Positions 34,233 to 41,071 of a stretch of 64,000 nt of DNA are shown piece after piece. How positions within the stretch are numbered: the stretch's first letter is position 1; each line of letters begins with the position of its first letter. The notes beneath the pieces were generated by a model. That model did not search any database and had not been told where the DNA came from. It worked only from the letters and a program-made list of their open reading frames with translations. Source of the DNA: Litoribacillus peritrichatus (lineage in GTDB: Bacteria > Pseudomonadota > Gammaproteobacteria > Pseudomonadales > Litoribrevibacteraceae); contig NZ_BAABBN010000004.1 of assembly GCF_039537985.1 (NCBI RefSeq), positions 434,001-498,000 on the forward strand, read 5' to 3'. The position numbers and the translations under genes are program-made.

Positions 34233-35408
34233 ATGACGGTTAAAGTGCTTGTTGTAGATGATTCAGGCTTTTTCAGACGTCGTATCAGCGACATACTAAA
34301 TGCAGCCAGAAACATAGAAGTTGTTGGTACTGGGTCGAATGGCGCTGAGGCAGTTGAGCTGGTTAAAAAGTTGAAGCCAGACGTTGTTACCATGGACTTT
34401 GAAATGCCCGTCATGGATGGTATTACTGCGGTTCGCAACATCATGGCCACTCACCCCACGCCTGTTATTATGTGCTCGTCGCTTACGTTTGATGGTGCTC
34501 GGGTGACACTGGATGCGCTGGAAGCGGGGGCGGTGGATTTTCTGCCGAAAAACTTTGAAGATATTTCCAAAGATCCGGGCAAAGTACAAAAACTGCTGGC
34601 GGAAAAAATTCGTGAAGTAGCGGGCTCAAAAAGCTCAAATAGCTTATTGCAGTTTAAGTCGACGGGCGATAAAAAAGCCGATATGAAAGCTAAGCGAGAG
34701 GCCATTCGCGAAGCACTTAAATCGTCCACTCATAAAGAGCAGCCCGAAATGACGGCTTCGAGGCCTAAGCCCGCAGTGGAGCCACAAGTTCAGCCGAAAC
34801 CGGCAGCTTCGGCGAGGCCAGGCCGTTCAATAAGATCTCAGGATGTGAAGTTGGTTGCTATCGGCACATCGACCGGTGGCCCTGTTGCACTTCAGAAAAT
34901 ACTGACGGCTTTGCCGGCTAATTTCTCCAAACCGATTGTCTTGGTTCAGCATATGCCTGCTAACTTTACGGCTGCGTTTGCTGAGCGACTGAATCAAATT
35001 TGTAAGATTAAAGTCAAACAGGCTGAAGAAGGTGATACCTTGCAACCAGGCGTTGCTCTTTTGGCTCCTGGCGGCAAACAGATGATGATTGACCGTCGTA
35101 ATGGAGGTTCTATCCGTATCATAGAGAGTGATCAGCGCTTGAATTATAAGCCTTGTGTTGATGTTACTTTTGGTTCTGCTGCGAATGTATTTAATAGCGG
35201 TGTATTGGGGATCGTATTAACGGGGATGGGCGCCGACGGAAAAGATGGTTCCGCGCTTCTCAAAAAGAATGGCAGTGCTGTTTGGGCGCAAGATAAAGAA
35301 AGTTGTGTTATTTATGGAATGCCGATGTCGGTGATTAACGCGAATCTTGCTGATGAAATTCTTAACTTGGATCAGATCTCGCGAAAGTTGATTGATGAGG
35401 TTTCATAA
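34233..35408 (+). CDS. cheB: CheB, chemoreceptor methylesterase (main flagellar system)
   Basis: 391 residues. Receiver with D9-D10 and phosphorylation site D55 (VTMDFEMPVMDG), a long charged linker (about 140-205, with repeated Lys/Pro/Gln), and a methylesterase domain with IGTSTGGPVALQKILTALP, LVQHMPANFTAAFAERL and VLTGMGADGKDGSALLK. The linker is longer than in CheB1. It ends 2 bases before motC, so both are in one operon. Confidence 0.96.
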   Translation: MTVKVLVVDDSGFFRRRISDILNAARNIEVVGTGSNGAEAVELVKKLKPDVVTMDFEMPVMDGITAVRNIMATHPTPVIMCSSLTFDGARVTLDALEAGAVDFLPKNFEDISKDPGKVQKLLAEKIREVAGSKSSNSLLQFKSTGDKKADMKAKREAIREALKSSTHKEQPEMTASRPKPAVEPQVQPKPAASARPGRSIRSQDVKLVAIGTSTGGPVALQKILTALPANFSKPIVLVQHMPANFTAAFAERLNQICKIKVKQAEEGDTLQPGVALLAPGGKQMMIDRRNGGSIRIIESDQRLNYKPCVDVTFGSAANVFNSGVLGIVLTGMGADGKDGSALLKKNGSAVWAQDKESCVIYGMPMSVINANLADEILNLDQISRKLIDEVS

Positions 35409-35410
35409 AC

Positions 35411-36154
35411 ATGGATGTACTCAGCCTGATCGGGCTTATTCTCGGTATAGGCGCAATTCTATTTGGTAATTTTCTGGATGGTGGCCATATTTCCATGCTT
35501 GGAAATGTGGCGGCTTTTATCATCGTGATCGGAGGCACTCTGGGGGCGATGCTCCTTCAGACAACCCCTCAAGCTTTCAAGCACTCAATGTCACTCACTA
35601 AATGGATTTTTATTCCTCCGTTGTTTGATTTTGAGCGCGGTATTGAGCAAATCATGTTTTGGAGTACCACCGCCAGAAAAGAAGGCCTTTTGGGGCTGGA
35701 AGGTATGGCTGAAGCCGAAGCGGACCCGTTTGCACGGAAAGGCTTGCAGTTGTTAGTCGATGGTGCCGAGCCAGACAGTATTCGCCACACGATGGAAATG
35801 GTGATTGATTTAGAAGAACACCGTGACATGAGTGCAGGATTATTCTGGGAAGGCTTAGGGGGCTATGCTCCGACCATCGGGATTATTGGTGCTGTACTGG
35901 GGTTGATTCATGTGATGACCAATTTGGGTGAACCTGAGTTATTAGGGCAGGGCATAGCAACGGCCTTCGTAGCCACCATTTACGGTGTGGGCTCTGCGAA
36001 CTTGTTGTTTCTTCCGATTGGAGGAAAGATTAAGAGTGTGGTTATGACCCAAACAGAATACAAACAAATGATTGTTGAAGGCTTAGTGGGTATCTCTGAG
36101 GGTGAAAACCCCAAAGCTATTGCTTCTCGTTTAAATAGCTTCATCGAAGAGTAA
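35411..36154 (+). CDS. motC: MotC, MotA-type flagellar stator subunit
   Basis: 247 residues, four TM helices (about 4-24, 30-50, 150-170, 183-205). MotA/TolQ-type proton- or sodium-channel stator. The N-terminus LSLIGLILGIGAILFGNFLD is typical of MotC of pseudomonads and PomA-like stators, and GYAPTIGIIGAVLGLIHVM carries the conserved channel-helix Pro and Gly. It pairs with MotD, which begins 5 bases after it. The ion used cannot be stated with confidence. Confidence 0.95.
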   Translation: MDVLSLIGLILGIGAILFGNFLDGGHISMLGNVAAFIIVIGGTLGAMLLQTTPQAFKHSMSLTKWIFIPPLFDFERGIEQIMFWSTTARKEGLLGLEGMAEAEADPFARKGLQLLVDGAEPDSIRHTMEMVIDLEEHRDMSAGLFWEGLGGYAPTIGIIGAVLGLIHVMTNLGEPELLGQGIATAFVATIYGVGSANLLFLPIGGKIKSVVMTQTEYKQMIVEGLVGISEGENPKAIASRLNSFIEE

Positions 36155-36159
36155 ACCTT

Positions 36160-36951
36160 ATGGCAAGAAAACGAGTAAAAATCAAAGGCCCCAGTCATGA
36201 GCGGTGGCTGATTTCATACGCCGACTTCATGACGTTGATGTTTGCTCTGTTTGTTGTTTTGTATGGTATTTCCTCCGTCAATGAAGGTAAGTATAAAATC
36301 CTGGCATCCAGCCTGATCGGTGTGTTTAAGGCACCTCCAACGTCCAGTGACCCGATTCAGATTGGTGATGTTGCCCGTCAGTTGCCGATTACCGAGAAGC
36401 GGGTAATTATTAAACCGAGTGACATTGCCACGCAGGAAACCTCGGACTCACTGAAAGAAGAAGTGAGTATGAAAAAGATTAAGGATCAGTTGGCGGAAGG
36501 CTTTGAAGGGCTGTTAAAGCAAGGCGTTATGTCTTTAGAGGGGAGTGAAGACTGGCTTCAGATTACCTTGGGGTCAGAAGTGCTATTCTCTAAGGGAAGT
36601 TCAAGTCCTACCAGAGCGGCAGAAAATATCATCGCGGACGTTGCTATGGTACTGGGAAATTATAACAACCCGATTCAGATTGAAGGCCATACGGATAATG
36701 TCCCGATTTTTAACAAAGAATTTCGCAGTAACTGGGAGTTATCTGCTGCGAGAGCGGCAAGTGTTGTCCGGCAACTACAGGACGAAGGCTTAGATCCAAA
36801 GCGGTTAGCGGCAGTGGGTTATGGAGAATTCCAACCGTTGTACGATAACCGGGGAGCAGACAGAGAGAAGAACAGGCGTGTGGTGCTCCTGATATCCCGA
36901 TCTGCGTTGACTCGAGAAGCGTTAAATAATGTTCGTAGTCAACAGCCTTAG
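36160..36951 (+). CDS. motD: MotD, MotB-type flagellar stator subunit
   Basis: 263 residues. One TM helix with the ion-binding Asp D22 in SYADFMTLMFALFVVLYG, a plug/linker region, then a C-terminal OmpA-like peptidoglycan-binding domain with IEGHTDNVPIFNKEFRSNW and RLAAVGYGEFQPLYDNRGAD. Together with MotC it forms a stator; no second motAB pair is seen in the window. Confidence 0.95.
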   Translation: MARKRVKIKGPSHERWLISYADFMTLMFALFVVLYGISSVNEGKYKILASSLIGVFKAPPTSSDPIQIGDVARQLPITEKRVIIKPSDIATQETSDSLKEEVSMKKIKDQLAEGFEGLLKQGVMSLEGSEDWLQITLGSEVLFSKGSSSPTRAAENIIADVAMVLGNYNNPIQIEGHTDNVPIFNKEFRSNWELSAARAASVVRQLQDEGLDPKRLAAVGYGEFQPLYDNRGADREKNRRVVLLISRSALTREALNNVRSQQP

Positions 36952-36965
36952 TAGCGACTGGCTTT

Positions 36966-36981
36966 TGGCATAAGGCTTGCT
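36966..36981 (+). promoter_or_regulatory. Sigma-54 promoter candidate for parC
   Basis: TGGCATAAGGCTTGCT: GG at 36967-36968 and GC at 36979-36980, 10 bases apart, with TGGCA at -24 and TTGC at -12. It starts 14 bases after the motD stop and would start RNA about 30 bases before the parC ATG. Confidence 0.75.
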
Positions 36982-37021
36982 TTACTCTCCTGAGACTGAT
37001 TAATTATAGGTGGAGTCTGCA

Positions 37022-37798
37022 ATGCGAGTTTGGGCGGTTGCAAATCAAAAAGGCGGTGTGGGTAAGACGACCACCGCTGTGAGTTTAGCTGGATTATTAG
37101 CAGACCAGGGAAAGCGTGTTTTACTTGTTGATCTGGACCCTCATGGGTCGATGACAAGTTATTTTGGATACGACCCCGACAGTCTTGAGCATTCTTGTTT
37201 TGACCTTTTTCAAGCGCCTGGGGCTATACCACCGGAGCTGCCTAGCCAACTGTTGCTAGATACCAGTCATGATCATCTTCAGTTATTACCTTCTTCAACC
37301 GCATTGGCGACGCTTGAGCGCAGTATGGTGGGTAAAGATGGCATGGGGTTAGTGATTTCCCGATCTTTGGCGACACTGTGGGACGATTTTGATTACGCTG
37401 TTATTGATAGTCCGCCGATTCTTGGGGTATTGATGATTAATGCCCTGGCGGCCTGCTCCCGTTTAATGATTCCGGTTCAGTGTGAGTTTCTGGCTTTGAA
37501 AGGCTTGGAGAGAATGGTGCACACCTTAAATATGGTCACCCGATCGCGTCCTACGCCTTTGCCATATCATATTGTACCGACCATGTTTGATCGAAGAACG
37601 AATGCTTCCTTGCAAAGTGTCAAAGAAATGCGAGTGACTTATCCGGATCATATTTGGGAATATACGATCCCAGTCGATACTCAATTCAGAGATGCATCTA
37701 AAGCTGGCTTAATTCCGAGCCGATATGACTCTGAAGGGCGTGGGATTCGAGGCTACGCAAAATTGCTGAAACATTTACTATCTTCTGAAGCTAGCTGA
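37022..37798 (+). CDS. parC: ParC-like ParA-family ATPase for polar chemotaxis arrays
   Basis: 258 residues. ParA/Soj ATPase with deviant Walker A VANQKGGVGKTTTAVSLAG, VLLVDLDPHGSMTSYFGY and Walker B VIDSPPILGVLMINALAACS. In Vibrio the ParA-like ParC positions chemotaxis arrays at the pole through ParP; in Pseudomonas an equivalent gene lies at the same place after motD. Here it is preceded by a sigma-54 promoter. ATG 37022 has GGTGGAG 6 bases upstream, better than the GTG at 37010. No parB or parS is seen, against a plasmid or chromosome partition role. Confidence 0.9.
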   Translation: MRVWAVANQKGGVGKTTTAVSLAGLLADQGKRVLLVDLDPHGSMTSYFGYDPDSLEHSCFDLFQAPGAIPPELPSQLLLDTSHDHLQLLPSSTALATLERSMVGKDGMGLVISRSLATLWDDFDYAVIDSPPILGVLMINALAACSRLMIPVQCEFLALKGLERMVHTLNMVTRSRPTPLPYHIVPTMFDRRTNASLQSVKEMRVTYPDHIWEYTIPVDTQFRDASKAGLIPSRYDSEGRGIRGYAKLLKHLLSSEAS

Positions 37799-37819
37799 TA
37801 CTTAATATAAGGTTGTTTT

Positions 37820-38140
37820 ATGGTTCCTACACAGCAGGATGTGGTTGCTGACTATCTTTGCTCCATGTTGGGTGGCGAAGGCATGTTGCTGGATGAGACC
37901 GCCGAAACACATGGGAACATTACTGAAGAAATTCAGGGCAACTTGCAGGAAATAGGTTATCAGGTCGCTGATGATCGGCAGCTGATGAACCTGATCAACT
38001 TGGCAATTACGCCAATGAGTGAGTTAAGTCGCGGTCAGAAGAGTCTGGTTATGATTGATTTGTTGATGTTGCTTAGGACGATGCCTGAGTCGAAATTAAA
38101 GCGTTTGATGCAAATGCAGTTTGAGCAGGTTGCAGGTTAA
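37820..38140 (+). CDS. Unrecognised small protein between parC and parP
   Basis: 106 residues, acidic and mostly helical by composition, with no signal peptide or TM segment. The second half (PMSELSRGQKSLVMIDLLM, then LRTMPESKLKRLMQMQFEQ) looks like amphipathic helices. An AAGG ribosome site lies 7 bases before the ATG, and the gene sits 21 bases after parC and 35 bases before parP, so it is very likely real. I do not recognise its family. Its position suggests a role with ParC, ParP or the array, as adaptor or regulator, but nothing in the sequence proves it. Confidence 0.8.
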   Translation: MVPTQQDVVADYLCSMLGGEGMLLDETAETHGNITEEIQGNLQEIGYQVADDRQLMNLINLAITPMSELSRGQKSLVMIDLLMLLRTMPESKLKRLMQMQFEQVAG

Positions 38141-38175
38141 AGTAACGGTATGTTGGATTTATTAGGTTTGCAGTT

Positions 38176-39294
38176 ATGAGTGACGATCAAAAGTCATCAA
38201 AAACCAAAGTTAAATCAGCGCCTGTCAAACCGATGGCTGCGTTGCAGGGCTATCTCGATGATATGCTCTCAGTCGCTACTGCATTTGAAGAAGCGCCGAC
38301 GGCATTGAAGCCCGAGCCGGTCACTGAGCCTGTGGTTGAAACAAAGGTTGAAGTAAAGACAGAGCCTGAACCTAACATTGAAGTAACAACCGAACACAAG
38401 GCCGAATTAAAAACAGAAGTAAAGCCCAAGGTAACTACCAAACAGGCAACATCAACAGCCATTGACGTTCCGGTCTCTAAGCCTGTTCAAACCAATGTGT
38501 CTGCGCAACCGAAACCCCCCGAACCAAAAAAAGTATCCGCACTTAAAATCGCCTCTCAAGAACAAGTGGTTGCAGAGCCTTTGGTGGTGTCAGTGGCAGA
38601 AGTTCCCGACCCGGTTTCTCCTCCGCCGGTTGTGACTAAACCAGAAATTGCCAAGTCAGAAACTGTACGCTCAGAGCCAGAACCTGCTAAGCCTGTCACT
38701 GTTAAGCCCGTTGAGTCCCGATCTGTTGAAGAAAAAACAGCAGAGGCCAAATCCGTTACTCAAACGGTTAGCCATACAGCGAGCCAGACCCCTGCGGCCT
38801 TCGATCCGGTTGAAAAGCGCAAACCTTACCCGGATTGGGCAGCAGCAGGGTTTGAGTGTTTGTTGTTTTATGTGGGCGGCATTAAATTGGCGGTGCCTTT
38901 GGTGTTGCTGGGTGGCATACACCGGATTGACACGGACTTAACCCCACTGTTCGGGCAGCCGGATTGGTTTTTGGGGTTGTACCCAAGAACGACAATGGAC
39001 GGTCAGCAGAACATTCGGGTGGTGCATACCAGTCGTTGGGTTATGCCAGAGAAAGTTACGGAAGACATTGACCCGGTAAATCATTATGTCATTTCATTAG
39101 ACGACAGCGAGTGGGGATTATTGAGCCATCAGTTGTCTGATTCTATTCGGCTCATGCCTGATCAGGTGAAGTGGCGGACGTCGACCGGTAAGCGTCCATG
39201 GCTGGCCGGGACAGTGATTGATCATATGTGTGCCATCCTCGATGTAACCAACCTGATCGACATGCTCCAAAAGAACTCAAAACGAATTAAGTGA
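38176..39294 (+). CDS. parP: ParP-like CheW-domain protein
   Basis: 372 residues. The N-terminal roughly 210 residues are a Lys/Glu/Pro/Val/Thr-rich disordered linker with short irregular repeats (TEPVVETKVEVKTEPEPNIE). The C-terminal roughly 145 residues are a CheW-like domain (FECLLFYVGGIKLAVPLVLL, LGGIHRIDTDL, GLYPRT, LLSHQLSDSIRLMPDQV and a final AILDVTNLIDML). In Vibrio, ParP joins ParC to CheA. Position after a parA-like gene and before cheW matches. The linker may instead be a spacer only. Confidence 0.88.
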   Translation: MSDDQKSSKTKVKSAPVKPMAALQGYLDDMLSVATAFEEAPTALKPEPVTEPVVETKVEVKTEPEPNIEVTTEHKAELKTEVKPKVTTKQATSTAIDVPVSKPVQTNVSAQPKPPEPKKVSALKIASQEQVVAEPLVVSVAEVPDPVSPPPVVTKPEIAKSETVRSEPEPAKPVTVKPVESRSVEEKTAEAKSVTQTVSHTASQTPAAFDPVEKRKPYPDWAAAGFECLLFYVGGIKLAVPLVLLGGIHRIDTDLTPLFGQPDWFLGLYPRTTMDGQQNIRVVHTSRWVMPEKVTEDIDPVNHYVISLDDSEWGLLSHQLSDSIRLMPDQVKWRTSTGKRPWLAGTVIDHMCAILDVTNLIDMLQKNSKRIK

Positions 39295-39340
39295 TTTGTT
39301 TTTCTCTCGTTCAATAATTCATCTCTGTTTTATCTCACTT

Positions 39341-39357
39341 TGGCACGTTAGGTGCTT
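39341..39357 (+). promoter_or_regulatory. Sigma-54 promoter for cheW
   Basis: TGGCACGTTAGGTGCTT: the -24 element TGGCACG is perfect and GC at 39354-39355 is exactly 10 bases after GG (39342-39343). The -12 element is GTGC. It lies about 180 bases before the cheW ATG, leaving a leader that contains a second, sigma-28-like site. Confidence 0.75.
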
Positions 39358-39424
39358 CTTGTAGTCTGTACATCAATATTTTGACGTCGTTTCGGGTTTA
39401 TAACGGACAAATGGCGGTTTTTGC

Positions 39425-39451
39425 TAAGGAAATTTTTCTCGCAGCCGACAA
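39425..39451 (+). promoter_or_regulatory. Weak sigma-28-like site before cheW
   Basis: TAAGGAAA, 11 bases, GCCGACAA. The -10 box is 7/8 of the FliA consensus but the -35 box only 4/8. It lies about 90 bases before cheW and downstream of the sigma-54 site, so cheW could have two flagellar promoters. Confidence 0.35.
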
Positions 39452-39540
39452 AGAATTCAGTAAACTGCTCTAAACTGAATGTAAGTGTGTAAGACGTTAT
39501 GATCTTACGGGTTATTAATATTGGTGTTACGAGGTAGAAG

Positions 39541-40020
39541 ATGGCAGCGCATTCATCTCAGGCTGGCGAAGATCCTATTCTGCAATGGGTTACATTTCGA
39601 TTAGACGATGAAACCTATGGCATTAATGTAATGCAAGTTCGTGAAGTATTACGTTATACGGAGATTGCGCCAGTTCCGGGGGCTCCACCATATGTTTTGG
39701 GAATCATTAATTTACGTGGCAGTGTTGTCACTGTTATTGATACCCGTACACGGTTTGGATTGACCTCAGCGGACACAACGGATAATACCCGTATTGTGAT
39801 CATTGAAGTTGAAAACCAGGTTGTCGGTATTTTGGTTGATGCAGTGGCAGAAGTGGTTTATCTGCGTCAATCCGAGATTGAAACTGCTCCGAATGTGGGT
39901 ACTGAAGAAAGTGCCAAATTCATTCAGGGTGTGTGTCACAAGAACAATGAATTATTGATTCTTGTGGATCTTGAAAAACTGATGACTGAAGAAGAGTGGG
40001 CCGAAATGTCAGCTCTTTAG
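39541..40020 (+). CDS. cheW: CheW coupling protein (main flagellar system)
   Basis: 159 residues with a single CheW domain: WVTFRLDDETYGINVMQVRE, PVPGAPPYVLGIINLRGSVV, VIDTRTRFGL and ELLILVDLEKLM. It couples receptors to CheA. It differs from the CheW at 8694, which is 185 residues long with an N-terminal extension. It is the last recognised chemotaxis gene of the run; two small genes follow. Confidence 0.96.
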   Translation: MAAHSSQAGEDPILQWVTFRLDDETYGINVMQVREVLRYTEIAPVPGAPPYVLGIINLRGSVVTVIDTRTRFGLTSADTTDNTRIVIIEVENQVVGILVDAVAEVVYLRQSEIETAPNVGTEESAKFIQGVCHKNNELLILVDLEKLMTEEEWAEMSAL

Positions 40021-40039
40021 TGAACATCGGGTGGATGAC

Positions 40040-40252
40040 ATGTTGCCTCCAAGCATTGGGAAAGTGGATGGATTGACCCCAGTACCCAGGGTGAGAAAAA
40101 TTCGTAAGTACCAGGATGAAAATAAGGAAGATACTGAATACTCAGAGCAAGACTCAACGTTAAACGAGGACTTGCCTGACCGTGCAGAAGAAGACGAAAA
40201 ACCGTCGGATTCGGAAGACGATCAGTATCCCCATATTGATGACTATGTATAA
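40040..40252 (+). CDS. Small acidic protein, family not identified
   Basis: 70 residues, extremely polar and acidic in the second half (EDEKPSDSEDDQYPHIDDYV at the C-terminus), preceded by a short PSIGKVDGLTPVPRVRKI segment. No membrane or signal segment. It lies between cheW (20 bases upstream) and the DUF2802-like gene (11 bases downstream) on the same strand. ATG 40040 has GGGTGG upstream; GTG 40031 would add three residues. I recall a short variable gene at this place in related chromosomes, but cannot confirm it. Probably disordered. Confidence 0.7.
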   Translation: MLPPSIGKVDGLTPVPRVRKIRKYQDENKEDTEYSEQDSTLNEDLPDRAEEDEKPSDSEDDQYPHIDDYV

Positions 40253-40263
40253 CTGGAGGGGTT

Positions 40264-40662
40264 ATGGAATTCACTTGGATGGTAAGTTTTGGTCTGGTTA
40301 CAGCGGCAAGCCTGATTGCGGTTGTTGTGTCGTTTATGTGCTATAAAAAAAGTGAGCTGGCTCGGCAGAGTATGTCTGAAGAGTTGTCTGTGGTGTTACG
40401 CGAGTTCAGCGCTTTTAGAAGCAGCAGTATCGGTGTCGGTAAAAAAGTCATGGGCATTGAGAAAGAGCTGGCTGAGACCGTAGAAAAGCAGCAAGACCTC
40501 GAATTCCAGGACCCAAATGCCTTACCGTATAACCAGGCTTCTCGTTTGATACAGATGGGTGCCGATGCTGAAGATATTGTTAACAGCTGTGGTTTATCCA
40601 GCGCAGAAGCTGAGTTGTTGATGCTGGTTAATCGTCAGCCATTAGGGGCTTCCGCGCATTAA
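40264..40662 (+). CDS. DUF2802-like membrane-anchored protein
   Basis: 132 residues. An N-terminal TM helix (about 5-26: WMVSFGLVTAASLIAVVVSF), a charged coiled-coil-like segment (about 35-80) and a C-terminal part with YNQASRLIQMGADAEDIVNS and LSSAEAELLMLVNRQ, which looks like a small helix-turn-helix-like bundle. This pattern matches the DUF2802 proteins that follow cheW in pseudomonads, as I recall them. No function is known to me. Confidence 0.8.
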   Translation: MEFTWMVSFGLVTAASLIAVVVSFMCYKKSELARQSMSEELSVVLREFSAFRSSSIGVGKKVMGIEKELAETVEKQQDLEFQDPNALPYNQASRLIQMGADAEDIVNSCGLSSAEAELLMLVNRQPLGASAH

Positions 40663-40713
40663 AAGCAAAGGTTTAATGGCACGATTGCAAACGTTCTGTT
40701 TGGGGTAGGCCTA

Positions 40714-40779
40714 AGTCATAAATGCAGGTCATACATTCAGGCTGTAAGTGTAAGTTATAAGTTTTAGGTCATAAGTCAT
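40714..40779. repeat. Degenerate short direct repeats AGTCATAA / AGGTCATA
   Basis: AGTCATAA (40714-40721), GGTCATAC (40727-40734), AGTTATAA (40753-40760), GGTCATAA (40767-40774) and AGTCAT (40774-40779) lie in the convergent gap between the DUF2802-like gene and the minus-strand FhlB gene; the last copies overlap the FhlB stop. Unequal spacing argues against a CRISPR-like or protein-site array. Origin unknown. Confidence 0.4.
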
Positions 40780-41071
40780 CTTGCTCAGGTGGCGTGAAGC
40801 CCTCCGGGACACGCCCCTGAAGTTGATAAGCGAATGCAATGATCTCAGCAATGGTTCTGTATAACTCTTCCGGAATCTCACTTCCCAAGTCCATCCTTGA
40901 TAAAGTCCGCGCCAGTTTTTCGTCGTGGTAAAGCGGGATTCCGTGTTCTTCAGCGATTTCTACGATTTGACGAGCTAACTCTTCTTCGCCTTTGGCGGTA
41001 ATTGTAGGCGCTTGTTTGCCGTCGTACTGTAATGCAACAGCAGTGTCGATGGGCTTTTCGGTATTACTCAT
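40769..41071 (-). CDS. FlhB C-terminal-domain-like protein (FhlB)
   Basis: 100 residues aligning with the cleaved C-terminal cytoplasmic domain of FlhB: TAVALQYDGKQAPTITAKGE, ELARQIVEIAEEHGIPLYHD, EKLARTLSRMDLGSEIPEEL and YRTIAEIIAFAYQLQG. The TM part and the NPTH cleavage motif are absent, so it starts just past the point where FlhB is cut. Such proteins (called FhlB) occur next to a FliK-like gene in several proteobacteria; here it overlaps the FliK-like gene by 4 bases (ATGA), so the two are co-translated. A possible role is in export specificity, but this is inference. Confidence 0.9.
   Translation of the reverse strand: MSNTEKPIDTAVALQYDGKQAPTITAKGEEELARQIVEIAEEHGIPLYHDEKLARTLSRMDLGSEIPEELYRTIAEIIAFAYQLQGRVPEGFTPPEQDDL

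Noticed and set aside
40714..40779. Possible CRISPR-like array
   Set aside because: Units are only 6-8 bases, unequal in spacing, with no spacers of constant length and no cas genes in the window.
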